DNA of 64,000 nucleotides from Hippopus hippopus (GCA_946811185.2 OX328096.1:20525881-20589880), one strand, 5' to 3'; counted from the stretch's first letter, positions 42,941 to 52,922 are shown. The notes: generated by a model not told the origin, from the letters alone. Made by a program: numbers and translations.

Positions 42941-43401
42941 TTAACTCTTTAGCACACAATCCCGACTTTTAACGACCCTGGAAAAGAAGGCTTTTGAAAA
43001 CATTGTGAGAAAAGGAGAAAATGCTGGTAACCAGCATTTTCTCCTTTTCCCACAATGTTTTCTACCCCATCAGAGCCACAAGTCATCAATTTAGCAACAT
43101 TTAATTTGTCTGCAAATGCTTTCAATTTGGTTCAGTCTAAAATTTTGTCGTTTGGTAAAGAGTTATGTAATAAATAAACCCTTTACCAAACAATCCTGTC
43201 ACTTGGTTTTTCATTATAGGAAGAAGGCTTTTGAATACATTGTGGGCAAAGAAGAAAATGCTGGTAACCAACATTTTCTCCTTTTTCCTCAATGTTTTCT
43301 ACCCTTCCAGAGAAAAATTTCATAATTTGAGCCTACTTTGTCATCTACAAATACTTTCAAAATGGGCAAGTCTAGAAATTTGTCGTTTGGTAAAGAGTTA
43401 A
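42941..43401 (+). mobile_element. Two family A MITEs in the same orientation
   Basis: Copy one, 42941-43166 (clean hairpin, GGTAACC), and copy two, 43175-43401 (GTGGGCAAAGAAGAAAATGC). They are 8 bp apart, so unlike other chains they do not share a TTAA. Confidence 0.82.
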
Positions 43402-43484
43402 TGTAAACAAATGAGTCGACATTTAGGAAATAAGGTCTGCCTTTTGGGTGGGAATCAAGTCCTTTTTGATAAGGGATTCAAATG

Positions 43485-43700
43485 ACTCTATCTCTACCAA
43501 ACCACATTTTAGAGATTGTCCAGAGTTGGAAGTAATTGTTATGAATTAAGATTCGGCTCAAATAATGGAATTTGCCGTTAAATGACTAATAAGGAATGAG
43601 GCAAAAGGAAGAATGGCTGGCTACGGGTATTTACTTCTCCCCTTCTCAAACAATTATTTTAAAAAACGGTCTTCATCTGGATTGTTTAACAAAGAGTTAA
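43485..43700 (-). mobile_element. Family A MITE, degenerate
   Basis: TCTACCAAACCACATTTTAG start, core GGCAAAAGGAAGAATGGC, ends ACAAAGAGTTAA. Confidence 0.6.
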
Positions 43701-43884
43701 GTGCATTACTTTCCCAGTATCTATAATGGTAATTGATGTTCCATCCAGGATCCTAAAATTTACTTTTTATGTTGGAGTCAACTTACTACACCCTTTCTGT
43801 GGACAGTTTTTGAGAACATCATTCGAGAAGGAGCAATGAAATTGCTATCTTAATTTTCAATACTTTTCAATTGTATTTACTTCT

Positions 43885-44160
43885 GTTTTCAACATTACTT
43901 AAGTTACATTGCGTTTCCCAGTGTACCTATCATAAATATAATGCTTTCTTGGTGTCCTTTCTACCACTACTTTGTACAGCATTATTTCCAAGCCACTGGC
44001 AGCTTTCCCACATAGACATTCATGAAACATTTTCTAGCGCTGAGAGAGGAGTGAACCCCATCACAGTGACTATCATCAATCCTGAAAGAAATTGGAATGA
44101 GCCAGAGAACCCTTGGTTATGAGCCTTGTAAGTTACCAAAAGAGCTACTAAAGGCTTACC
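43885..44160 (-). mobile_element. tRNA-derived SINE, reverse
   Basis: Minus-strand body GTGGGAAAGCTGCCAGTGGC and GGAAATAATGCTGTAC. The head is eroded (AGTAGCTCTTTTGG). The tail end at about 43885 is worn. Confidence 0.65.
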
Positions 44161-44195
44161 TTCACATTATACAATGATGTAGTGTGAAAGGCAAC

Positions 44196-44424
44196 TTAAC
44201 CCTTTACCACACAATGACGCCTTTTGACGCCCCTAAAAAAGAGGCCTTTTGAAAACATTGTGGGAAAAGGAGAAAATGCTGGTAACCAGCATTTTCTCCT
44301 TTTCCCACAAAGTTTTCTACCCTATCAAAGAAAAGTTGCGTCACTTGAGCCACTATGAATTTGTCGTCTGCAAATGCTTTCAATTTGGATAGGTCTAAAA
44401 TTTTGCCGTGTGGTAAAGGGTTAA
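44196..44424 (+). mobile_element. Family A MITE, young subfamily twin
   Basis: 229 bp, TTAA both ends, perfect hairpin with GGTAACC. It carries the same diagnostic changes as 14061-14288 (GACGCCTTTTGACGC, AAAGTTTTCTACCC, GTTGCGTCA) and differs from it at only a few positions, so both are recent products of one source. Confidence 0.9.
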
Positions 44425-44640
44425 AGTACAATGTTGGGCATTAACTGCTGACATTGGTGTCCATAAATCTGACGGGAAAGTGATATGGAAAACATTCATT
44501 ACCCTTTGACTGATAAAAATGATGTTGGTTGCTTTCATGGACCTCATGTCGTGATCAGACTGTCTGCAGTAGGAGCATAGTAAGCAATGACTGTGACATA
44601 ATCTAAAGAGTAATAATGTAGGCATTATCTCTGAGGTTTT

Positions 44641-44697
44641 TGTAATGTTGTCTTTTTCAATGTTGTTAAAACTCGGAACTCTATGGTAAAAGGTTAA
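44641..44697 (-). mobile_element. Family A right-end fragment
   Basis: TTTTTCAATGTTGTTAAAAC and GGTAAAAGGTTAA only; about 57 bp. Confidence 0.55.
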
Positions 44698-44739
44698 GCC
44701 TGTATTATATTCAATAACCAGCTAAATCATAACACGATA

Positions 44740-45200
44740 AGCGAACTGTAGATGCTTTTGCAGTCTAGTTTGAGATCAGAGGACAGAGAGTGAAGTCTGA
44801 TCCAGCACCCACTATAATATTTCCTCATAATTTCAGGCACAAAACTGCAATAAAAGGACCATTCCTATTGACTGTACATATCAATCTCATTAGTTTGATT
44901 GAGCCACTCAAAGGCTAAGAAGTGACATTTTTCATCTTTTCTGAGCTATAATGGGTGGCTCTAATGTTTACCCTGGCTTTTCCTTGAGAGACTTAACTGA
45001 AAGCATTATGTCAAAATGAGACTTTGGAATGTCATAAGTGACAGATAAATTACTTGTTATGTGATAACTGATTGGCAATAATCTCATTGAATGATTGATT
45101 GCACTAATTTGAAATAGCTGAAAATTATTAACTTTAGATTACCTGTCAATACCTGGTTTTACTCTTACAGACAGTGTTGATCAAGATCAGACCTCCTTCA
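44740..45200. repeat. Family E fragments
   Basis: GTAGATGCTTTTGCAGTC and GTGAAGTCTGATCCAGC at 44750-44810, and TTGATCAAGATCAGACC near 45178-45194. Confidence 0.4.
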
Positions 45201-45272
45201 AAAATGGTTACAGGGTAATGATACTATTTTTTTCCTCTCCATCAGTCATTCTTATTCACAGATCTTAGCACC

Positions 45273-45771
45273 CAACTCTTTACCAGATGACAAAATTAGA
45301 GACTTGTCCAAATTGAAAACATTTCCAGACTATATATTAAAATGGCCTAAAATGATGATTGCAGTCTCTAAACAGATGGTAAATATTGTGGAAAAAGAAA
45401 ATGCTGGTAAACAGCATTTTCTCCTTTTTTCACAAAGTTTTTAAAAGCTTCAAGGCAGGATTGTTTGGTAAAGTGATATAAAGATTCTTTCTTTCTTTCT
45501 TCTCCATCAATCAGTGGGATTTACTTATTTGAACATTTAACCCTTAACCAGACAATTATGTGTTTTAAAGACCTTAATGAAGAAAGCTTTTTGGAACCAT
45601 TGAAAGAAAAGGAAAAAAAACGCTGATACCCAACAGGTATTTTCTCTTTCCCACAATATTTTCTACTCGTTCAAAGACAAATATCACTACTGGAACCATG
45701 TGTAATTTTGTCCTCTGTAAATGCTTTCAGTATGGACCAGTCTAAAATTTTTTCTTCTGATAAAGAATTGA
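45273..45771. mobile_element. Two family A MITEs 57 bp apart
   Basis: A minus copy 45273-45480 (TTACCAGATGACAAAATTAG; hairpin half shortened to GGAAAAAGAAAATGC) and a plus copy 45537-45771 (TTAACCCTTAACCAGACAAT; decayed centre). A TTCTTTCTTTCTTTC microsatellite lies between them at about 45486-45500. Confidence 0.7.
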
Positions 45772-46543
45772 CACTTTCCATAGCATAGAATGAAAACAGG
45801 AGCTTTTGGAGATAACATAGTTAACCCTTATCCTGCTAAATAAGTTAAATAAAACTTTCAAGCGGATAGTAAAAACCAGAATAGTGTTATTTCGGACCTA
45901 GTTTTTGGGAGAAAAAAATCTCCTCATCGGACAGTGTAGATCTAAGATCAGACTGCACGTTCTGTGAGGTCAGTCAGGGCTTTTTTTTTCCTTCTATAAT
46001 TGAGGCCGATATTCGGTGACTTCCCAATTGCAAAAAAGCATCTTTTTTTCCCAATTTTGGTGAAAGAATTTCCCAATATTGCTGAAAGAATTTCTCATAA
46101 TACGATGCTGAAATTCCCAAAATGTTGAAATACCAATTTCTCGAAAGCTATTTCAAATGATCAGACATAAAACATTCGTTATTTAGCAGCGATTGAAACC
46201 GAAAGCAGGCTTTTTATTGATTTGTACCGAAACGACTCGGCTGACTGCACTACAGTGTGGCTGTCAAAATGTTGCGATTTCTTGGCGCCATTTGGTTTGC
46301 TTCATGGAGGCATTCCTAACCGAACCGAGTCATTTTTTGCGCATTATTTCACCACACGTAGACTTGACGTGGTTGTCATTTCCCTAACATTCAATATTAA
46401 ATCCTTTGACATGTTATATAATTGTGTGTCTTTCGTAAACACAGCTGGCAAAAAAAGTTTTCTTAACTTAACATTGTGGAACACATTCTTACTCTGTTGC
46501 AGTAAACGTATTTGAAAAAGAACACGCTGTATCCAAGTAAAAC

Positions 46544-46750
46544 ATGTCAAGAACCGGGAAACATTACAAAAAGTTTGTTAAAAGGGCTGCAGATGATAAA
46601 GGCCAGCGCAGCCTTTTTACTTTCGGCGTGAAACGTTCGAATTCTTTGCCGATCGATCTACAGGTAATCAAATCTCCGCATACTACTGAATCTCAATCTG
46701 AAGTGCCGGTTCTGTCGGGCATCGCCGATCTCCCGCTGTCTGCCGACTAG
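46544..46750 (+). CDS. Conserved 68-residue ORF, second copy
   Basis: MSRTGKHYKKFVKRAADD to LSGIADLPLSAD. About a dozen residue differences and one extra codon relative to 24815-25018, with no frameshift. The preceding 60 bp and the sequence after the TAG stop are also conserved. Potential splice donor CAG/GTAATC at 46674. Function unknown; possible transposase N-terminus. Confidence 0.4.
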   Translation: MSRTGKHYKKFVKRAADDKGQRSLFTFGVKRSNSLPIDLQVIKSPHTTESQSEVPVLSGIADLPLSAD

Positions 46751-46899
46751 ACAATTATTATCACTGCACATGATGCAAATTCTACATCTCCAGAGTACCA
46801 GACATAATATCCAAGCCTAGCCTTGTAACTTCCACAGATAATGATTCCCTTGTATCATATGATGGCCGGAAAGCAGTTCTACTTAAGTATTAACTCCGG

Positions 46900-47348
46900 T
46901 GTAATGCAGAGAAATGACCCTCCCCTACAAAATGACCCATGGGTCATTTCAATACGTAGAGGAATGACTCGGGTCATTATTCTACGTAGAGAAATGACCC
47001 CAGACCGTAGAGAAAGGACCCCCCCTCTAGCTGTAGTAGATTGACCCTCATGAAAAGAAAGGACCCCCGTAGATAAATGACCCCACTTTTTTCCCCTGTA
47101 ACATTGTTGTTGCTGCTGATGCTGATACTACTACTACTACTACCATTACTACTACTACTACTCGTACTTCTACTACCCCCTTTTTGCCTTAACATTGTTA
47201 TTGCTGCTGATACTACAGCTAGAGGGGGGTCCTTTTTCTACGATCTGGGGTCATTTCTCTACGTAGAATAATGACCCGGGTCATTCCTCTACATAGTGAA
47301 ATGGCCAATGGGTCATTTTGTAGGGGAGGGTCATTTCTCTGCATTACA
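46900..47348. mobile_element. Fold-back element with CCGG target duplication
   Basis: 449 bp, inverted arms from TGTAATGCAGAGAAATGACC to GGTCATTTCTCTGCATTACA, rich in AAATGACCC/GGGTCATTT repeats. The centre has CTACTACTACTAC and TTGCTGCTGATAC triplets. CCGG flanks it at 46896-46899 and 47349-47352. The homologous place in element 1 reads ACTCGGGCACC, close to the inferred empty site. Confidence 0.8.
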
Positions 47349-47676
47349 CCGGCACCTGTGGGTGTACCACAGTAGTGTTAAAAAGGGCTATAAGCCTATT
47401 TGTGTAAATACTGTGAGATATTTGGCCATAGTTTAAGCAGTTTAAGTGTAACTGTTGAATTTGTTTCAATTATTAAATTGCTGCAACTTTCTATTGACTG
47501 TATGTATGTACACTGCCATTAATTTGTTTTATTGATGTACCTTGAAAGTTAATCTGCTTTTTCCCAATTTGGCCAAAATCGCATTTGAATTTCCCAAAAT
47601 GAAAGGCTAAGGCCCCTTCCCAATTTTTGGCAAAAAAGCCCTGTCAGTAAGTCGCGCTTAGCAGCTTAAGGGTTAA

Positions 47677-47760
47677 AAATCAGACTGTGCAGAAGGTGCA
47701 GTCTGATCTCATGAATCTATACCATCTGCAAGTCAAGTAAATCGAGCAGACTCTGAGTGT
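47677..47760. repeat. Second family E hairpin after the nested cluster
   Basis: ATCAGACTGTGCAGAAGG with TGCAGTCTGATCTCATG; no ends. It starts at the TTAA that closes the split family E element. Confidence 0.5.
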
Positions 47761-47768
47761 CAGTTGTA

Positions 47769-48268
47769 TGGTGGCAATTTATTTCTTCCACGAGATATGA
47801 GATAACTATTATGATAATTTTATAAAACTACCATGATAAATCAAAGTTTCATAGAAACTTTATTTAGATGGTGACAAGTTTTCTGTATCACGATAAACTT
47901 TGTTATCTAGAAAATTTTACATTGATCAGTAAATATTTTAACACAAAATTTCTCATTCTTGCATGAAGCTGACATTCGAGGTAAAAGTATCGCTTTAGAT
48001 CTACCCGTTTCTTGATATCTATAAATAGAAAATTCAGCATGTGGATGAACTTGGTAGTTTTTGACTCTACAAGATGGCAGTAAGTTATAATTGGTAAATT
48101 TTGACTACACATGAAACAAACTGAAGTCTGTTAAACACAAAGACGTCTCAGAATGCCTCTTACGAACAACTTAAAAATTACTCTGGGAAGAGGAGAATTC
48201 ATAAGGTTGGAGACAAAGATGTTCCAAAACCGTATCTAACTTAAAATAGAATAGATACCGTGAATATA
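47769..48268. mobile_element. Family F element, right end missing
   Basis: TGGTGGCAATTTATTTC start preceded by TA. The central part follows 12738-13405, including CTTGATATCTATAAATAG and the stretch reading RIHKVGDKDVPKPY. It breaks off near AATATAGTGATAAAAAGC. Confidence 0.65.
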
Positions 48269-48377
48269 GTGATAAAAAGCATTTTCCCTTTTAGATATCC
48301 AAGATCATACTAAATGGCTTCTTGCAATGTTCTATTTCATTTAATTTGGGAGGACAAATGTTTGGACTTGTCCATAT

Positions 48378-49014
48378 TTAAACCTTTACCAAACGACAAA
48401 ATTTTAGACTAGTCCAAATACAAAGCATTTGCAGACATAATATTAAATTTAGCTAAAACGATGGTAGTTATCAGTAGAAGTGTAGAAAACCTTGTGGGAA
48501 AAGGAGAAAATGCTGGTTACCAGCATTTTCTCCTTTTCCCACAAAGTTTTCAAAGGGCTATTTCTCCAGGGTTGTTCAAACTCGGGATTGTGTGGTAAAG
48601 AGTTAACTATTTACAAAACAAATTTTTAGACTGTTCCAAATGAAAAGAATTAAGTTTGCAAATAACTTGTTTTAAAGGTGGCCAGAATGAAAAATTTGGC
48701 CTTGATTTGGTAGAAAACATTGTTGGAAATAGAGAAAATGCTGGTTAACAGCATTTTCTCCTTTTCTTACAATGTTTTAAAAAGGTCTCTAAGGGTCATT
48801 TAAACTTGGGATTGTGTCACAAAGAGTTAAATTTGTTCAGATGATGAAATAAATGGGTGTCATTTGATGAGATTTGTGTTTGAATAGGTAGTAAACACAG
48901 GGAGGAAAGGTGAAATACTGGTTTCCTGCATTTTCTTCATTTTCCACAATGTTTTCAAAAGCTTTATATCACAGGGCATTAATTTAAGCCACAGGACAGT
49001 TTGGTAAAGGGATA
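48378..49014 (-). mobile_element. Head-to-tail array of three family A MITEs
   Basis: 48378-48606 (perfect hairpin, GGTTACC), 48603-48830 (GGAAATAGAGAAAATGC) and 48827-49014 (left part deleted). Shared TTAA sites at 48603-48606 and 48827-48830. Same arrangement as 27038-27674 but on the other strand. Confidence 0.8.
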
Positions 49015-49107
49015 TCTGGAGATTACAATGCAATGATATTATTTTTCTTCTCCATCAATCAGTCTGATTCACAGATGTGAGCACTTTATAAACCCACATT
49101 CCTCATG

Positions 49108-49332
49108 TTAACCCTTTACCAATCCCGAGTTTTAATGACCCTGATGGAGAAGCATTTTGAAAACATAGTGGGAAAAGGAGAAAATGCTGGTAACCAGCAT
49201 TTTCTCCTTTTCCCACAATGTTTTCTACCCCATCAGAGGACTTAACCTCATTTTCACTAATTCTGAGTTTGTCATCTGCAGAGGAGTTTGAATTTGGAAG
49301 AGTCCAAAATTTGTTGTTTGGGAAAGGGTTAA
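49108..49332 (+). mobile_element. Family A MITE, intact
   Basis: TTAA both ends, perfect hairpin with GGTAACC, ends GGGAAAGGGTTAA. The left end lacks ACACA after TTTACC. Confidence 0.85.
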
Positions 49333-49412
49333 TGGATGGGAAATTAATGAGACTTGCAACAGAGGCAAGGGAAAAAACAGGCCAACTGCAGGTACTTCCC
49401 ACAATAGCAGTT

Positions 49413-49640
49413 TTAACTCTTTACCACATGACAAAATTTTAGGCTAGTCCAAACTGAAAGTATTTGCTGACGACAATTTATATGTACCCCAAATGATTGA
49501 GTTTGTTCTTGAAAGGTTAGAAAACATTTTGGGAAAAGGAGAAAATGCTGGTTACCAGCATTTTCTCCTTTTTCCACAATGTTTTCCTAAGTCTTATTTC
49601 CAAGGGTCGTTAAACTCGGGATTGTGTGGTAAAAGGTTAT
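49413..49640 (-). mobile_element. Family A MITE, near intact
   Basis: TTAACTCTTTACCACATGAC start, perfect inner hairpin with GGTTACC, ends GGTAAAAGGTTAT (TTAA mutated to TTAT). Confidence 0.85.
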
Positions 49641-49678
49641 GATGATTACTTTCACTATAACAGTATGAACTTACAAGA

Positions 49679-49822
49679 TTCAACTCTTTACCAAATGATA
49701 AAACTTTTGGATGTCACCAAATTGAAAGCATTTGCAGATGACAAAGAAGATTTAGCCCGATGATGATTTTTGTCTTTGATAGGGTAGAAAACATTGTGGG
49801 AAAAGGGGAAAATGCTGTTAAC
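49679..49822 (-). mobile_element. Family A MITE cut at the hairpin centre next to a SINE
   Basis: Runs from CAACTCTTTACCAAATG to GGGGAAAATGCTGTTAA, then stops at the palindrome centre. A reverse SINE tail starts about 25 bp on. Confidence 0.75.
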
Positions 49823-49845
49823 CCTGTATGTTATAGACGGATTGA

Positions 49846-50195
49846 TTGTATGGTGTTTAACACCACTTTCAACATTATCTCGGTTACATCAGGCAGCCAG
49901 TACACCTATCTCTGCTTTCCTTGAATGTCTAATTTATGAGTGAAAACGTACAATATTCTTCCTAGTTAGCCACTGTCTGCCTTTCCACATGACCATAACG
50001 ATGTAGCCACTGTCTGCCTTTCCACATGACCATAACGATGTTCAGCGGTCAAAGAGGCATGAATCCTTTTGCAATGACTATCATCACACCTCTGAAAGAA
50101 ATTGGCCAAGCTAAGGATTTGTACCAGCGAACCCCATATTTTCAAGTCCTGTACCCTGTCAACTGTGCTACTGGGGCTCTGCATGTTACTGACCG
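49846..50195 (-). mobile_element. tRNA-derived SINE, reverse, with internal duplication
   Basis: Minus-strand tail at 49846 (GGTGTTAAACACCATAC), head near 50195 (CCAGTAGCACAGTTG). A 37-bp segment is perfectly duplicated in tandem at 49967-50003 and 50004-50040. Confidence 0.72.
49967..50040. repeat. Perfect 37-bp tandem duplication
   Basis: TAGCCACTGTCTGCC...CATAACGATG occurs twice with no difference, inside a SINE body. Confidence 0.9.
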
Positions 50196-50206
50196 AGCCA
50201 CTGGAC

Positions 50207-50435
50207 TTAACCCTTTACCAGACGACAAAATTTTAGCCTTGTCCTAATTGAAAGCATTTGCAGACGACAATTTCAATGTAGCTCAAATGGTGCAATTTCT
50301 CTTTGATAGAGTAGAAAACATTGTGGGAAAAGGAGAAAATGCTGGTTACCAGCATTTTCTCCTTTTCCCACAATGTTTTCCAAAGGCTTCTTTCCCAGGG
50401 TCGTTAAAAGTCGGCATTGTGCGGTAAAGGGTTAA
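50207..50435 (-). mobile_element. Family A MITE, intact
   Basis: 229 bp, TTAACCCTTTACCAGACGAC to GCGGTAAAGGGTTAA. Perfect hairpin with GGTTACC. One of the best minus-orientation copies. Confidence 0.88.
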
Positions 50436-50467
50436 GTCTTAGTCAAAGTTGCTTTATCAGTTGTTGA

Positions 50468-50698
50468 TTAACCCTTTGCCACACAATTGCGAGTTTGAAC
50501 AACCCTGAGAAATAAAGCCTTTGAAATATTGAGGGAAAAGAAGAAAATGCTGGTTACCTGAGCATTTTCTCTCTTTCCTACAATGTTTTTCTGCTAAAAT
50601 GAAATAAATTTTCATCATGTGAGCCAGCTTTGATTTTTCGTCAGCTAATGCCTTGATTTTCGACAAGTCTAAAATTTTGTTATTTGGTAAAGAGTTAA
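50468..50698 (+). mobile_element. Family A MITE
   Basis: TTAACCCTTTGCCACACAAT start; core GGGAAAAGAAGAAAATGC; centre disturbed (GGTTACCTGAGC); ends GGTAAAGAGTTAA. Confidence 0.8.
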
Positions 50699-50774
50699 GT
50701 TTGTTTTGTGTTTTAATCCCCTTTCAACAGTATTTCCGTTACATCATGGCAGCAGGTCTCTCATCAGTTTTGGG

Positions 50775-51640
50775 GTTTCAACATTTTCAGACTTCATTTT
50801 TCATCGGCTTGAAAAAAGAACTTTTATAGTGGAGAAGGAAATCAAAAATTATTTAGACTATTAGGAGCATTGTAGTTCTCAAACTGCTATCCTCTCGCAT
50901 CCCTTTACTGAATTACGGTTTGCCTCTGCTTGTTATTACTCCCCTCCTATGTTCGTTTACCTGTGACGTTTTGTACCGTCTGATCTTGATCTCTTGAGCC
51001 TGACCTTGATCTTTTGTATCTGTGTTCTAAAAGTGTATCATGAGGTCAAATACCAGCCTTCATAGAGAATTTAGAATACATTATTTTTTGCTTGTTTAGC
51101 AGTTTACAGTAATTGGTGAATAATGATCTTTTTTTTTTTATTTAAAGTGCAGTAATTTACTCCATGCACTGAATAATGTCAGAAGTATGACAAAAAATCT
51201 TGCACCGATTAGCATATAACCTTGGGTGTGGCTAAAACGAACTTGTTCATACAGCTTGTGCTGTTTTATACTTAGTTGTCCTTTGCTCACCAATTTGAAA
51301 AATTTTATAGCCAAAGGAGAAATTGCTGGAATCAAGCAATTTCTCCTTTTGCCACAATATTATCAGATTACAAAAAATCTTGCACAAATTAACATATAAG
51401 TATGGGTGGGGCTACAAGAAACTTCATACAGGTTAATTCCTTGTAAATATATTTTGTCCTTCACTTTGGGAATGCTTGATACATCAGTTAAAAAAGAGTA
51501 CTGTTGCAAATATGCCAAGAAAGTTTATTTACGAACGTTAGTTTTGTACATTTGTATCAAAATTTCAGAATGCTCTAGAGATTGTAATACCAGAGTTGGA
51601 AAGAATTCCATTGGAAATTTGAAAAAGGTATTTCAGTTTT
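50775..51640. other. Mostly unassigned
   Basis: A reverse SINE tail scrap at 50705-50772 precedes it. A near-duplicated phrase (CAAAAAATCTTGCACNNATTANCATATAA) occurs at 51192-51220 and 51374-51402 on either side of the solo hairpin at 51295-51362, so that hairpin may be the centre of a duplicated unit. Confidence 0.45.
51295..51362. repeat. Solo hairpin related to the family A core
   Basis: GCCAAAGGAGAAATTGCT and its mirror AGCAATTTCTCCTTTTGCC around GGAATCA. No family A arms flank it. It resembles the variant hairpin at 22755-22840, so a separate small family is likely. Confidence 0.55.
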
Positions 51641-51647
51641 TGGTAGG

Positions 51648-51857
51648 TTAACTCTTTCACTACCAAGAATATGAACACACATTTTGAAGACCACAATTAC
51701 AATTCCATTGCAGACAAAGAAATGGTTCAATGCTAATTTAGAATACTGTAGCAGATGGTGTAAATCAGTGATCAGACTGAATGTTCTCTACAGTCTGATC
51801 TTGATCTATACTATCTGCAAGAGCTATTTGTGTTGTCTATGATAAGGATAGGGTTAA
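51648..51857 (+). mobile_element. Family E MITE
   Basis: 210 bp, TTAACTCTTTCACTACC to GGATAGGGTTAA, core GATCAGACTGAATG/TACAGTCTGATCTTGATC. TTAA at both ends. Confidence 0.7.
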
Positions 51858-52101
51858 ACGTTAGTTTTACTCATTTGTACAATCTGTATACAAATTTAAT
51901 TACAGGTTAAGTATTGTGCTAGAGTAACAGAAATGTTGTAGACCAAGGTATAAACTTGCCATTTGACATTACAGAATAAAATTAGAAGACACCACGCCTT
52001 TGAAAAATATGGATAACTATTGTCATTTGTAATCGTTTAACCTTGCCCTTTATGGCCAATAAAGATAAACCTTTACAAATCGAAAACAAGAAAAAATCTT
52101 T

Positions 52102-52311
52102 TTAACCCTTTACCAAACAACTCGACTTTTAATGATAAAATTGCTTTTGAAAACTTTCTGTAAAAAGGAGAAAATGCTGGTGACCAGCTCTGTACTTTTC
52201 CCATAATTTTTCTACCATATGAAAGACAAATTTTATGTTTTGAGTAACATTTGTCTGCAAATGCTTTCACTTCAGACAAATCTAACATTTTTCCGTCTGG
52301 TAGAGAGTTAA
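52102..52311 (+). mobile_element. Family A MITE
   Basis: TTAACCCTTTACCAAACAAC start, core GTAAAAAGGAGAAAATGC; the mirrored half has lost ATTTTCTC; ends GGTAGAGAGTTAA. Confidence 0.78.
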
Positions 52312-52662
52312 AAAAGACATGGAGAGTAAGATGCACTTGAATATGAATAATTGAAACTCTTGTGGTTCAATGAAAAGTAACCATGTAAATAATACTGTCT
52401 CATTTTCTAATTGTTTCGCACATTGTTTAAAAATAATTAATATATTTCCAAGATTTCATGCTAATGCAACTCATTGTTGGAAAATTTGGCTACTTTTTAA
52501 TCACTTTCAAAAGGAAAATACATAGCAGTACCATGGGGCAGGTGAGCCTGAAAATATTTTTTGACACAGTTATGCCCCTTTTTTTGACTTGGAATTTTCA
52601 CTGAAACAGCAACTACAGTTGAGAGTTTGCATCCGCATTTGTTGCTCTTTTGCTTACATATT

Positions 52663-52922
52663 TGAGCCATGCTCTGTGAAAAGGGGCTTAATGCATCTGC
52701 AAAAAGTTTTGATTCAGGTTAGCCTGCGTGCAGGCTGACCTGGTTCGAAGCTTTTTGCTATTGGTCAGTTGGTCAATTTTCTGCAAAGGACAAGTTTATC
52801 ACATGATTCAGCTGATCATTGGACGAAATGGACTTGATGGATCAATAATCACATGATAAGTTGCTTCGGGTATCATGCATCACATCAATGCATTCAGCCC
52901 CCTTTTGGCAGAGCATGGCTGA
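52663..52922 (+). mobile_element. Family B MITE
   Basis: TTTGAGCCATGCTCTGTG to GGCAGAGCATGGCTGA. Hairpin TTCAGGTTAGCCTGCG/CAGGCTGACCTGG with a shortened loop. Confidence 0.8.

Larger units (their letters stand above)
45975..47643 (+). mobile_element. hAT-like element 2 with a 5-bp target duplication
   Basis: Ends CAGGGCTTTTTTTTTCC and (reverse complement) CAGGGCTTTTTTGCC, flanked by TCAGT at 45970-45974 and 47644-47648. Subterminal TTTCCCAAT motifs recur. It shares its internal block with element 1 but has different ends. It sits in a family E MITE and holds a fold-back insertion at 46900-47348; without that it is about 1.2 kb. Confidence 0.78.
45821..47676 (+). mobile_element. Family E MITE split by hAT-like element 2
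   Basis: TTAACCCTTATCCTGCTAA at 45821 pairs with TTAGCAGCTTAAGGGTTAA ending at 47676. The left piece includes GATCAGACTGCACG. Removing 45975-47643 and one TCAGT restores a MITE of about 180 bp with TTAA at both ends. Confidence 0.75.

Noticed and set aside
47077..47271. Leucine-rich ORF that looks like a membrane protein
   Set aside because: Translation of CTACTACTAC/TTGCTGCTG triplets inside a fold-back element.
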